Source: Candidatus Obscuribacterales bacterium
Lineage (GTDB): Bacteria > Cyanobacteriota > Vampirovibrionia > Obscuribacterales > Obscuribacteraceae
Assembly (NCBI GenBank): GCA_019752635.1
Contig: JAIELX010000148.1
Span: 1-42,895, forward strand
Direction of reading: 5' to 3'
Length of the DNA: 42,895 nt
The notes under the pieces were generated by a model. The model ran no database searches. It was not told the origin of the DNA and worked only from the letters and a program-made list of their open reading frames with translations. The position numbers and the translations under genes were made by a program. This document shows, one piece after another, positions 34,693 through 42,895 of the stretch (the first letter of the stretch is position 1; every line of letters starts with the position of its first letter).

Positions 34693-35985
34693 CTACGAAC
34701 CGGGACCGGGGCTGGCGTCGAACGTATCGCCAACTTCCATCTTCTTGAATTGCACGTCGAGCCCGTCTTCCTGGTCGAGCGCATCCTTCTCCGTTGTATA
34801 TACGATGTCCTTTGCGCCGATGGTCTTATCACGGAGACGATAAGCGCGTGTCTCCGCCAACTTCTTCTGCAGCGGCGCCGGAGGTGACAGCAGTTGCTCG
34901 GCGAAGCCGGCGCGTTGTTTGTTGCGCTCATCCACCTGTTTGTTTCGCCCCTGCATCAAAACCCATCTGACCGAAGGGACAAGTAAGAACAGTGTGCCAT
35001 AGACAGCCAGAACATTGAAAACCATACCAATCTGCCCGTGCGGCGATCCCCAGAAAAGCCACCAAACAAACCAGGCGCCGAAGAAGTTTAAGCCTGCCAC
35101 GACGTAAACCGGTAACAATGCGCCGGGGTCTAGTTCGGTGAATTTCCATTTGAATTCACGCAAGTAAGGCGGAGGTGTACTGGTAGCAGTACTGGCGGCG
35201 CCAGCTGTCACGGAGAGGTCGGGAAACACATAGACAATATTGCCGGACTCAGTCACTTCCGGTTTCCCGTTGAAGCGCACCAACACGGGTAAAACGCCGT
35301 CTTCATTTTTCGGATCCGCGCCGGTATAGGGAGCTAACTGCTCTGCAGTAACCACGTTGTCGTGCTTTTTGATAACGTTGGCGACCAACTGCCACGTTTT
35401 TTCGTCCAACCCCTCATTAGGGTTTCCATCGCCGAAGAGAAACGAAAAACAGTTCAATAGGAAGTTGGACTTTTTGCGCTTGCGAACCGTGGGCAAATTG
35501 TAGTCATAAACCACCGGCTGCTGCGAATAAACAGTGAAGGCGAAGATTTCGCGCAAAATCATGTAATCGAGAAAATCAAATCGCGGATCGCCACCATCGC
35601 GATCGTCACCATTCTTTTGCGAGAAGAAGATGATAAAAACGGTTACGATCACCATCAATAAGGACAAAATCAGCATAATGCCGAATGAGATTTTCAACAA
35701 ATAGAAAAGAACGTGTCCAAGTTTGGCCGTGGCAACTTCAAAGAAGCGCATAACTCCGCGCGTCAAGTAGGTGTTGGAAAACCCGGGGGAGAAAGCGTAA
35801 ACAACATCGCCGGCACTGCTCACCTGCAGGTGACCGCCAGTTTCGGCGGCGACAGCGTTCATTGTTTGCGTAACTACTAAAACCGGTAAGCCTGTTTTCA
35901 ACGCGACATCGGCAGGTGTCACCCGTCGTCCGAGTTCACCGATTGCGTCGATTACTTGTTTCTTCTCTACCGTTTGGTTAGCCAT
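34693..35985 (-). CDS. Membrane protein with duplicated winged-helix-like module (cyanobacterial/plastid-type family)
   Basis: 430 residues. Module 1 (about 8-70): VTPADVALKTGLPVLVVTQT followed by HLQVSSAGDVVYAFSPGF. A membrane segment lies at about 90-122, and a charged loop follows. Module 2 (about 205-285): VVTAEQLAPYTGADP ... VTESGNIVYVFPDLSV. Two more membrane helices lie at about 312-336 and 344-366, then a charged C-terminus. The two modules share the pattern V-T-x-x-x-x-A-x-x-T-G ... G-x-x-V-Y-x-F. From memory it resembles cyanobacterial proteins and the Arabidopsis plastid protein AT5G03900, whose function is not settled; this match needs a search. There is no clear ribosome-binding site. 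Confidence 0.75.
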   Translation of the reverse strand: MANQTVEKKQVIDAIGELGRRVTPADVALKTGLPVLVVTQTMNAVAAETGGHLQVSSAGDVVYAFSPGFSNTYLTRGVMRFFEVATAKLGHVLFYLLKISFGIMLILSLLMVIVTVFIIFFSQKNGDDRDGGDPRFDFLDYMILREIFAFTVYSQQPVVYDYNLPTVRKRKKSNFLLNCFSFLFGDGNPNEGLDEKTWQLVANVIKKHDNVVTAEQLAPYTGADPKNEDGVLPVLVRFNGKPEVTESGNIVYVFPDLSVTAGAASTATSTPPPYLREFKWKFTELDPGALLPVYVVAGLNFFGAWFVWWLFWGSPHGQIGMVFNVLAVYGTLFLLVPSVRWVLMQGRNKQVDERNKQRAGFAEQLLSPPAPLQKKLAETRAYRLRDKTIGAKDIVYTTEKDALDQEDGLDVQFKKMEVGDTFDASPGPGS

Positions 35986-36068
35986 TTTGTCGCATGGAAC
36001 GGGATTGCATCTTATTCTACAGGCTTACTGGTTTAGATGCCCGATCGTTTGGTCCCGCACGAGCTATG

Positions 36069-38030
36069 TTACTTAATGATGGCGGATAGTGCCGCAGAAA
36101 TCGCAATCAAAGCACAAGCCAAACTTTCGCCTGCAATTGCACCGGATGCTACCGGAATGATGTACATATCTCCATTCTTGGCATTAATTCGGGTCCAAGT
36201 TGAAGCGATGGCGGCGCCAACGAAAAAGGCGAAACAGTTGGAGAAAACCATTACCCATGAAAGACCCAGCCCCATCGCCGATGGTGTGAATCGTCGGGCT
36301 TTGGGATAGAAGTGATCGATCAACGCCAGAGCAATGCCAAGCAAGCCGCCGATAAGGATGCCCCAACGCGCGGTCTCGGGAACAGACTCAATTCCCTTAG
36401 AAAGAGCTTCCGCTACCGCTTTGTACATGTTGGTCGATGGTGGATTGAACTTCTCTAGCGCGGCCTTATCCGGCACCATGAGATACCATGCCGGTACAAT
36501 GGAGGCGGTGCCAAAGAAGACCCCTGCAAATTGAGCCAGAAATTGCTTGCGGGCATTGGCGCCTAACAAATAACCACTTTTGAGATCGGTAAGCAGATCG
36601 GCCGACGAACTTGCCATGTTCGCGGTCGCACTGGCAGCCATCAAATTGGTCGTGATGTTGGCCGGCGACAGGACGGCAAAAGTGAGTTGTGATATCTTGC
36701 CCATTGCACTGATGGGAGTGATGTCCGTTTCGCCAGTCGATCGACAAGCAACCAGAGCGAGAAAGAAACTCATCACTACGGAAAAAAGTCCCAGGGGCAC
36801 AGAAATTGAAAACGCAACATACTCCAATCCGGCAAACGCTATTGCCAGCGGTATCACTCCGATAGCGAACCATTTACCCGGCACTTCTATCGCTTCTAGC
36901 GCCACCAGCTTCTGATCCGACTTGCCTTGTTTCACGGCGGCCATTGCACGCAAAACAGTTTTCCACTGTACGGCAAACGCCGTCAGTCCGGACGTGACCA
37001 TCATAGCGGTGCCAGTCCACAACGACCACTTCAGAATACCGGACGGGTCAGGAATGATGTGACTCGAAACCAACCAGGGACCGAAGCCGAAATACAAGAT
37101 CAGCGAACCGATCAGCATGGACAGACTAACGCGCATTCCGACAATCATGCCCGCGGCCATGAGCAGGACACCAGGCTCCCAGCCAAACCCCGCAAAGCGA
37201 TGCATTTCCTGCCCGGCGAACGAAATCTTGAAGGGCACAAAGTCCTGCAGTTTTAAATTAGCAGCCTTCAGCCACTGCCAATCGGCCTGACGAGATACGC
37301 CGGTCAATCCCCCCACTACAAGAGCAATGACGAGTGAATAAGCCTGATAGATCGCTTCTTTGGCCCCGCCGTACAGACTTCTGAGAGTGGTAGCGGCAGC
37401 GATACCACTCGGGAACGGAAGTTTCTCGCGATTGATCATCTGCCGCTTCATCGGCACCGCGAGCAACACGCCGAGTAGAGCAGTAATTACGGTCCACGGC
37501 AGCACAATCTCCCAACCGATATGCCGACCGGTGATCAAAAGATATGCACCGAATGCGGTACCAATGGTCGCGCCGGTCGAGTATCCGGCTGCCGAGGCTG
37601 TAGACTGCATGCAATTGTTTTCCAAAATGCTCATCGGCGTGACGCCTCGAAAAACACTTCGAATACTGTTCCAGATCACAAAGGAAAGTACACACGCCGT
37701 GATGGCCACACCGAAAGCCCACCCGAGCTTTAGCGACGTGTACAGATTCGATATGGACATCAAAGAGCCGAGTAATCCGCCTACGAGAACAGCGCGAAAC
37801 GTCAGCTGCGGAACCTTGTCGCCCTGATACACGTTCTCCAGCCAGTGAAGTTGGTCTTGAAGAAATTCGCTGTCTTCGCTGGAACCGCGAGCCTCGACGC
37901 CGGCGCCAGTAGACGAAACGGCAGAGCCGGATTCATCGGGGGCAAGAAAGGGCTCCGCCGCCGAAGTTGCTGGTTGGGACAATTCATTTTCATCCGACGT
38001 CCCGGGCTTAGGTTCCATTGAAATACTCAT
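36069..38030 (-). CDS. OPT-family oligopeptide transporter
   Basis: 653 residues from ATG 38030, chosen because GGAG lies 5 nt upstream; the frame extends to 38099 without benefit. A polar acidic N-terminus (about 75 residues) precedes some 14-16 membrane helices. Family-typical segments: SNLYTSLKLGWAFGVAITAC, NNCMQSTASAAGYSTGATIG, KLPFPSGIAAATTLRSLYGG, the ATANMASSSADLLTDLKSGY stretch and GANARKQFLAQFAGVFFG. Bacterial OPT proteins are proton-driven importers of oligopeptides or, in some branches, metal chelates. No peptidase or chelator genes are beside it, so the substrate is open. Confidence 0.92.
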   Translation of the reverse strand: MSISMEPKPGTSDENELSQPATSAAEPFLAPDESGSAVSSTGAGVEARGSSEDSEFLQDQLHWLENVYQGDKVPQLTFRAVLVGGLLGSLMSISNLYTSLKLGWAFGVAITACVLSFVIWNSIRSVFRGVTPMSILENNCMQSTASAAGYSTGATIGTAFGAYLLITGRHIGWEIVLPWTVITALLGVLLAVPMKRQMINREKLPFPSGIAAATTLRSLYGGAKEAIYQAYSLVIALVVGGLTGVSRQADWQWLKAANLKLQDFVPFKISFAGQEMHRFAGFGWEPGVLLMAAGMIVGMRVSLSMLIGSLILYFGFGPWLVSSHIIPDPSGILKWSLWTGTAMMVTSGLTAFAVQWKTVLRAMAAVKQGKSDQKLVALEAIEVPGKWFAIGVIPLAIAFAGLEYVAFSISVPLGLFSVVMSFFLALVACRSTGETDITPISAMGKISQLTFAVLSPANITTNLMAASATANMASSSADLLTDLKSGYLLGANARKQFLAQFAGVFFGTASIVPAWYLMVPDKAALEKFNPPSTNMYKAVAEALSKGIESVPETARWGILIGGLLGIALALIDHFYPKARRFTPSAMGLGLSWVMVFSNCFAFFVGAAIASTWTRINAKNGDMYIIPVASGAIAGESLACALIAISAALSAIIK

Positions 38031-38134
38031 TTCCGCTCCGAGTGATAAAGCGATATCCGCGAAGCACAAAAAAACAGGCAAGACCAACTGTCGCGACACA
38101 TTATAGTTGGTCGGAAACGATTGTGAGCCAAACT

Positions 38135-39349
38135 CTAAGATGCGTCAGCGGCACCCTCGGCAGCAATGGATTTTTCTTTAATTATTCGCTTGATAAGAGG
38201 AATCGCTTTCAGCGTCGTCTCAGTACCGCTCTGAATCGCCCGATGCACATCTTTCATATCCAGCGAGAGCAACCGTATGCCAGTGACGTCCGGGTGAATA
38301 ACCACATCGGCCAGTGCCTTCTGCGGTGCATCGATGGCAGAAAGATGCATGTTCAGGGCTCTGGCAATTGAGGCGCCGATTTTGCGAAAATCCTTCCTGG
38401 TCAAGTTCGTCAAATCGTCATCAACATCGACGGCAATAACCACATCCGCGCCCATTTTGCGCACGCGTTCGCAGGGCAGGTTTTCTACCAAACCTCCATC
38501 AACCAGCAATTTGTCTTCAAAATCAACCGGGCGACGCAGGAACGGCAAAGCGGAGCTTGCTTGAACAGCAGTACCAAAATCCCCCTTGGTTATTCCATAA
38601 CCTTTTCCATCTAGTAGATTCGCTGCCACTGCGCAAAATGGCTTTTGCATGTTCTCTATGAGGCGACAGTCGGTCGGAACGGCATTGCGCAGGAACTTAG
38701 CGAAACGGCGTCCACGATACAGTCCATCATAAGGATGGTACCCGACCATGTGCGGGAGAAAAAACACAGGGACGACAGCCACACGCAGCGGTATCGGAAC
38801 TGTCAAATACGAGTGCATCAGCTTCCGGTTGTAAATCATCGCTTCAATTTGTTTTAGCGGTACGCCAGCACAATAGAGCCCGCCAACAATGGCGCCCATG
38901 CTGGTTCCCGCGATGCAGTCAATTGGAATCCCCTCTGCTTCCAGCACCCGGAGGACTCCAATATGCGCTGTTCCTCGAGTTCCACCGCCACCCAGCGCCA
39001 AACCGATTCGAGGACGGCGAATTGATAAAGCAGGTGAGCCTTGCACTGCTCCGGTTTGCCTGGTCGATGAAGCGCCGTCCCTTCCCTGCGGCTCAGCAGC
39101 AGCAGAAACGGTACCAGCTGAAGCGTTCTCAGGAGTCGCCCCGAGGACGCGCCGGCCCGCAAGCCGATCGTTCGTGTCAGCGCCGCAACTATCTGCATTT
39201 GCAGCCAACGCCGGTTGTTGCAAGCTCACGGTTAGCAAGAAAGCGGTCATTGCGGCAGGGCCCCCGCAGGTATTCAACCGCTTAACTTCGTGTCTCGATG
39301 TTGTTCTTACATTCATAAGGGATGAATGTATTCGATCTGCGGCATTCAT
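38135..39349 (-). CDS. Patatin-like phospholipase
   Basis: 404 residues from ATG 39349 (AGG about 9 nt upstream); TTG 39391 and ATG 39316 are alternatives. A hydrophobic stretch, MTAFLLTVSLQQPALA, near residues 34-49 suggests export or membrane attachment. After a variable linker comes the patatin domain: oxyanion loop LALGGGGTRGTAHIGVL, nucleophile Ser150 in AGTSMGAIVGG and Asp284 in LVDGGLVENLP, the catalytic Ser-Asp dyad. The family hydrolyses acyl chains from phospholipids; RssA/YchK-like bacterial proteins are close in layout. It is divergent from an acyl desaturase, pointing to membrane lipid remodelling. Confidence 0.9.
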   Translation of the reverse strand: MNAADRIHSSLMNVRTTSRHEVKRLNTCGGPAAMTAFLLTVSLQQPALAANADSCGADTNDRLAGRRVLGATPENASAGTVSAAAEPQGRDGASSTRQTGAVQGSPALSIRRPRIGLALGGGGTRGTAHIGVLRVLEAEGIPIDCIAGTSMGAIVGGLYCAGVPLKQIEAMIYNRKLMHSYLTVPIPLRVAVVPVFFLPHMVGYHPYDGLYRGRRFAKFLRNAVPTDCRLIENMQKPFCAVAANLLDGKGYGITKGDFGTAVQASSALPFLRRPVDFEDKLLVDGGLVENLPCERVRKMGADVVIAVDVDDDLTNLTRKDFRKIGASIARALNMHLSAIDAPQKALADVVIHPDVTGIRLLSLDMKDVHRAIQSGTETTLKAIPLIKRIIKEKSIAAEGAADAS

Positions 39350-39563
39350 AGAGCTAAACCTGAGTAATTCATAAGATGATCCCACAGTCAAAACGCTGCG
39401 GTCGCAGGCAACGAAAAGTTTTGTTTCTTTAACCCCGTTAAAGCAGCTTTCCAGACGAACAGCAAGCTCAGCTACTATCGCTCACTCCAAGGACAGGCAC
39501 TGATAGCGGTCACGAACCGTCACATGATCAGCCTTTCAGACGAGGTCTTTACCAACAGAGCCA

Positions 39564-39572
39564 TGGTATAAC
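39564..39572 (+). promoter_or_regulatory. Extended -10 element before the desaturase gene
   Basis: TGGTATAAC (39564-39572) fits an extended -10 about 32 bp before GTG 39604; no clear -35. The same TGGTATAA core occurs before the O-methyltransferase gene. Confidence 0.35.
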
Positions 39573-39603
39573 TTGCCAATGGCTCATTGTCCCGGGAGAT
39601 ACG

Positions 39604-40512
39604 GTGTTGCAAAATGTGTTCCTCAACCAAGGCGTAATCACGACGTTCGTGATCGCATTTGTTGTGTCTTATCTATACTGCGGGCTTGGCATAACGCTCG
39701 GATACCACAGATTATTGACCCACAAATCTTTGAAAGTCCCGAAATGGTTGGAGTATTTCATTGTCTCCGGGGGCTATTTCTGCTTGATGGGTTCACCAAT
39801 CATCTGGGTCGCAGTTCACCGATTGCACCATTTGAAGTCCGACCAGCCCGGTGACCCGCACTCACCGAGAGACGGCTTCACTCACGCTCTCTACAAATGG
39901 ATGCTGGATCCCAGCTATCAAACCAACGACGAAGTCAAAAAGGTTTGCGCCGATTTGATGGACGACCCGGTTTACCGTGCGTTGGGTACTGAGCACACAG
40001 GATTTCACGCTAGTCTCTGCTTGTGGATCAACGTAGCGGCAAGAGTATTGCTCTTGTTGGTAGCCGGACCGGTAGCAGTGATAGCCAACATATTAGCGAC
40101 CAACACAGTCTTCTGGTCGACACAATTCGTGAACACGTTCTGCCACATGAAAGAGTATGGGTATCGCACTTTCGAGACGCGCGAAGACAGCAGAAACGTC
40201 TGGTGGGTAGGTCTTCTTGCTTGCGGAGAAGGTTGGCACAACAACCACCACGCAATGCCGAAGTCGGCAAGACATGGCATGGAAGGCATAAAAGAATTCG
40301 ATATTACGTGGTGCACAATCTGGTTGCTCGAAAAGGTCGGGCTAGCAAAATCAGTTGTTCGTCCCAATCCGGCAGTCCGCGCAGCTAAGTTGCGCAAGGC
40401 GGAAGTACATGCAAACATGTTGTACATCGGAAAGACGACTTCAAGCCACATTCCGATTGCCGAAGATTACAACGAGACTCAATTGGTTGGCGTAGTTTCG
40501 GGCAAGAACTAA
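39604..40512 (+). CDS. Acyl-CoA/acyl-lipid delta-9-type fatty acid desaturase
   Basis: 302 residues from GTG 39604 with GGGAGA just upstream (TTG 39607 is possible). The three di-iron histidine boxes are present: HRLLTH, HRLHH and HNNHH (in EGWHNNHHAMPKSARHG), plus the stearoyl-CoA-desaturase context GITLGYHRLLTH. Four membrane helices surround the boxes. The enzyme inserts a cis double bond into an acyl chain using O2 and two electrons, so the host must meet oxygen at least at times. A strong intrinsic terminator follows (40549-40581). Confidence 0.92.
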   Translation: MLQNVFLNQGVITTFVIAFVVSYLYCGLGITLGYHRLLTHKSLKVPKWLEYFIVSGGYFCLMGSPIIWVAVHRLHHLKSDQPGDPHSPRDGFTHALYKWMLDPSYQTNDEVKKVCADLMDDPVYRALGTEHTGFHASLCLWINVAARVLLLLVAGPVAVIANILATNTVFWSTQFVNTFCHMKEYGYRTFETREDSRNVWWVGLLACGEGWHNNHHAMPKSARHGMEGIKEFDITWCTIWLLEKVGLAKSVVRPNPAVRAAKLRKAEVHANMLYIGKTTSSHIPIAEDYNETQLVGVVSGKN

Positions 40513-40548
40513 ACCGCCAAGAACTAAAACCCAAGCACCGGAAAAGAT

Positions 40549-40581
40549 AGGGACGCGCCAGTTTACAGCGCGTCCCTTTTG
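40549..40581 (+). terminator. Rho-independent terminator of the desaturase gene
   Basis: Perfect 10-bp stem AGGGACGCGC (40549-40558) with GCGCGTCCCT (40568-40577), 9-nt loop, followed by a T-tract (CCCTTTT). It starts 37 bp after the stop codon. Confidence 0.85.
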
Positions 40582-40686
40582 GTTCTCGCGACCGCGAGCT
40601 CCAATTTCAGGGTTTCTTAATGTGTCAGCCGCTACTGATCGATGGCTACGGGGCATTAGTATTGAGCCACCGCCACCGCAACGACT

Positions 40687-40714
40687 TTGCCTCTAGCGTG
40701 AAGTGGGGTATAAC
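40687..40714 (+). promoter_or_regulatory. Promoter candidate for the 40750 gene
   Basis: -35 TTGCCT (40687-40692), 16-nt spacer, -10 TATAAC (40709-40714), about 36 bp before ATG 40750. A 10-bp palindrome GGTTTAAACC (40730-40739) sits between the promoter and the start and could be an operator. Confidence 0.45.
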
Positions 40715-40749
40715 ATGCACTACCGGTTCGGTTTAAACCACACTTCAAA

Positions 40750-41250
40750 ATGCGCCAATTTCTCACCACTTTTTTCTGCAGTCTAGTATTTCTTGTCGTC
40801 GGTCTGGCAGCGGGCATCGGTTTTGCTCCTCAACTTAAAGCCCTAGAACCGATCAAGACTATTGCGGACGTGGTTAATCAGGCGGCCGGCGCCCGATCGG
40901 TAAACGACGAAAACAGCCCCTACGAGCTTTACGATTACCCTACTGTAAAATGGCGCCCCAAGGCAATTGCTGATGTTCCCGGTGCAATCGTGCAACTCTG
41001 GACTCGTTACGAAGCGTCTGACGCTTCTTCGCAGTCGGGCAAAGTGAACTACAAACTCACCGTCTTTAAAGCCCCCGATAAGAGCCAGTGCGAAGTGCAA
41101 TTGCTTGACGACATGGGTTTCAAGTTGATCCAGTTCAGTGCCGGCGACTTTCACCATATTCCAGGCGCTCCGAACATTATGGAAGCAAGAGAAAGTTTTC
41201 CATGCAGTGAAGCCGAATACAAAAAAGTGCGCGACTACTCGATTAAATGA
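40750..41250 (+). CDS. Small exported protein of unknown function
   Basis: 166 residues. The N-terminus MRQFLTTFFCSLVFLVVGLA is a signal peptide or anchor. The mature part has an alpha/beta appearance (VPGAIVQLWTRYEA, VNYKLTVFKAPDKSQ, CEVQLLDDMGFKLIQF) with two cysteines, in QCEVQL and FPCSEAE, that could form a disulfide. I do not recognise the family. The stop overlaps the start of the following TonB-like gene (ATGA), so the two are probably translated from one message and may act together in the envelope. Confidence 0.75.
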   Translation: MRQFLTTFFCSLVFLVVGLAAGIGFAPQLKALEPIKTIADVVNQAAGARSVNDENSPYELYDYPTVKWRPKAIADVPGAIVQLWTRYEASDASSQSGKVNYKLTVFKAPDKSQCEVQLLDDMGFKLIQFSAGDFHHIPGAPNIMEARESFPCSEAEYKKVRDYSIK

Positions 41251-42842
41251 ACAGGGGCTCACAAGGTAACCGGCAGAACCAGGAGAGCGAATCCGAAGCT
41301 TGTCAGAATTTCCCGGAAAATTCTGACAAGCTTGCCCCGCCTACTGGCAATCCGCTGCAACAGGATGCTTTCCGGATTTCCGCTGCGTTGATTAGCGTAT
41401 GCACAGCCATGTCCTGGCTACCGCTCGCGTCGTTTGGAAAACCGCCGGTCAAGAAGCTGACTTACATCCGCCCGAGCGAACCGAGGTACGACTCATATTC
41501 ATCTGCACCCGGGCATTTTGAATTCACGGTAAAGAAGACTCAACTCCTTCCGACGGCGGAGGAGATACTTCTGAAAGGCAGCAACAACAAACTCGTTCAT
41601 CCGCCGGCGCCGAAAATAGCAGAGTTAGGGAAGAACAATCCGCTGAATGGTTCAGTAACCAAACAAAATCCATTGCGTGCCTCGGCAACTGGCACCCCCC
41701 TTGCGGCAGCCACGACAGGAACAGGAGGTCGCCCACTACAAGGAACAGTCAACAGCTCAACTCTAAAAGGCACAGCTCAGCAAAACCTGAGAAATTCCAC
41801 TCTCAGCACAGTACAGCACGGATTGAAACCCCGATTCTATGTTGATTTCGCGATAATGACTCCTAAGTTTGCCCCCAAACTGTCGCGCCTGATAGATAGC
41901 GAGATCGAAAATGCCAGACGCACCGTCCCTGGTGACGTCGCTCGCACTGAGAAGCTGATGAACCAAGAACTCCGTGCTCGACCGCCGCAACCTGATGTCG
42001 CTTCCATACCGGCAAAGATCAACATAGCGACGCTACCGACAAAAGCGCTTCAATCAGAACTCGAAAAATCAAAGCAAGCAGAGAGACGAGCGGCCGAAGC
42101 AGCGAAGAAGCAAGAAAGAGTAGAACGTGCGAGCGGAACCGTTACGCCGGCGCGGATGCCGGGTTTAACCGGCAACTCAGCGCGTTTAGAAATTCCCTTG
42201 CCGAAACCAGGAAGTGTGCCCCGGCTTTCTATGCCGTCTATTCCAAAACAAGACAATCGGGCAACAGAAATAGCAATGAAGCAGGAACTAGCGAGCATTC
42301 ACCCGCCCGCGAAATCAGAACTCAGCGCTCAATTAGCAGGTGCCACAACACAAGCGAAGCTGTCCGCGCTAAAAGCACAGCCGGGAATGAGCCTGGTGCT
42401 CACAAGTCTGCGAAAGCCTCAATTCGTAAAAATGCCGGGCGACAACAACGAGAAGCAAAAGCCCGAACTGAGTGCATCCGAAACGATTCAATGGGATAAG
42501 TGGCATGCCAATTTTGTCGAAGCTGCTCGCAACCCAATTTTGCAAGCGCTGAAACAATGCGGCAACCCGGCCGGTGAAAACTGCGTAGAAATCACGGTAA
42601 GTTCGGATAAACACATAACAGTCAACATTGCGCAGGCCTCAAAGAATGCAAAGTTCGACAACGCGGTACTGCAAGCTTACCGCTCACTGGACGGAAGCCC
42701 CGCGCTCAAATACCCTCAGGGATCGCGCAGGAGCATGTTGATCTTCTCTATCGACGTCAAACACATCGGCGAAGGCGCTCCTACCAGCGTCAAAAGCCAG
42801 CCCAGTGTCGGCGACACTGAAACTGTCCGCAAGAGAAAGTAG
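41247..42842 (+). CDS. Envelope protein with TonB/TolA-like C-terminal domain
   Basis: 531 residues from ATG 41247 (overlaps the previous stop; no ribosome-binding site of its own). Residues 42-63 (FRISAALISVCTAMSWLPLASF) form one hydrophobic segment. If translation began instead at TTG 41388 or ATG 41409 this segment would be near the N-terminus. The middle (65-420) is Pro/Lys/Ala/Gln-rich with a charged helix EKSKQAERRAAEAAKKQERVE, like TonB/TolA linkers that span the periplasm. The C-terminal 100 residues (NPILQALKQCGNPAGENCVE, VNIAQASKNAKFDNAVLQAY, LDGSPALKYPQGS) follow the TonB/TolA C-terminal pattern, with two cysteines. It probably transmits force or bridges envelope layers; the partner is unknown. 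Confidence 0.78.
   Translation: MNRGSQGNRQNQESESEACQNFPENSDKLAPPTGNPLQQDAFRISAALISVCTAMSWLPLASFGKPPVKKLTYIRPSEPRYDSYSSAPGHFEFTVKKTQLLPTAEEILLKGSNNKLVHPPAPKIAELGKNNPLNGSVTKQNPLRASATGTPLAAATTGTGGRPLQGTVNSSTLKGTAQQNLRNSTLSTVQHGLKPRFYVDFAIMTPKFAPKLSRLIDSEIENARRTVPGDVARTEKLMNQELRARPPQPDVASIPAKINIATLPTKALQSELEKSKQAERRAAEAAKKQERVERASGTVTPARMPGLTGNSARLEIPLPKPGSVPRLSMPSIPKQDNRATEIAMKQELASIHPPAKSELSAQLAGATTQAKLSALKAQPGMSLVLTSLRKPQFVKMPGDNNEKQKPELSASETIQWDKWHANFVEAARNPILQALKQCGNPAGENCVEITVSSDKHITVNIAQASKNAKFDNAVLQAYRSLDGSPALKYPQGSRRSMLIFSIDVKHIGEGAPTSVKSQPSVGDTETVRKRK
41296..41333. repeat. Perfect 16-bp inverted repeat (hairpin) within the 5' end of the TonB-like gene
   Basis: Left arm AAGCTTGTCAGAATTT (41296-41311), 6-nt loop CCCGGA, right arm AAATTCTGACAAGCTT (41318-41333). 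It lies about 50 bp after the stop of the upstream gene and inside the annotated frame, encoding EACQNFPENSDKLA. It is the longest perfect palindrome I found in the window. Confidence 0.85.
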
Positions 42843-42895
42843 TGGTTGCTTAGAAGCGGGGAAGGTGCCCGCGCTCCCAAGCGCTCACGCTCTCT

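Noticed and set aside
8255..42895. tRNA, rRNA or insertion sequences in the gaps between genes
   Set aside because: Reading all gaps on both strands showed no T-loop-like GGTTCGAATCC motif, no rRNA-like sequence, no transposase frame and no terminal inverted repeats of IS type.

Overview
The window (about 42.9 kb, moderate GC) is a densely packed bacterial chromosome segment. I see no rRNA, tRNA, CRISPR array, transposase, prophage or plasmid signature. The gene set suggests a Gram-negative-type lineage near the Cyanobacteria, possibly a non-photosynthetic relative (Melainabacteria/Vampirovibrionia, Obscuribacterales-like). The reasons are a histidine kinase with an ethylene-receptor-type membrane domain, a membrane protein resembling a cyanobacterial/plastid family, a Ser/Thr kinase fused to a long TPR-like tail, and many secreted or TPR proteins. 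This placement is inference; no phylogenetic marker was searched.

Layout. 1-8254: the 3' part of a giant glycine-rich, beta-helix-like surface protein ending in a FecR-like domain; its 5' end lies outside the window. 8490-8975: a small secreted protein. 9079-11487: an ABC exporter operon (ATPase, permease, one-cysteine thioredoxin-like protein) behind tandem operator-like repeats. 11536-13425: two divergent genes of unknown function around a 384-bp regulatory region with a good promoter and a hairpin-rich leader. 13496-18000: metabolic and translation genes (isochorismatase-family hydrolase, L-serine dehydratase, O-methyltransferase, asparaginyl-tRNA synthetase). 18053-22150: the Ser/Thr kinase and a DUF4184-like membrane protein meeting stop codon to stop codon. 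22333-28388: a membrane-anchored repeat protein divergent from a histidine kinase/response regulator pair, then a Spy/CpxP-like periplasmic protein and a secreted TPR protein. 28517-33903: ethanolamine ammonia-lyase, with eutB divergent from eutC-eutA, followed by the ethylene-receptor-like hybrid kinase. 34085-38030: a small tail-anchored protein behind a promoter/operator, a membrane protein with a duplicated module, and an OPT-family transporter. 38135-40512: a patatin-like phospholipase divergent from an acyl desaturase. 40750-42842: two secreted or envelope proteins, the second with a TonB/TolA-like C-terminus and a perfect 16-bp inverted repeat inside its 5' coding region.

How the parts may work together (inference): the cell seems to invest in envelope sensing and remodelling (two sensor kinases, a Spy-like chaperone, phospholipase, desaturase, TonB-like protein). 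It can take amines and amino acids as carbon or nitrogen sources (OPT peptide import, serine to pyruvate, ethanolamine to acetaldehyde plus ammonia). No microcompartment shell genes, ethanolamine permease or EutV/EutW-type regulator lie in the window, so ethanolamine use here looks like the minimal enzyme-plus-reactivase form.
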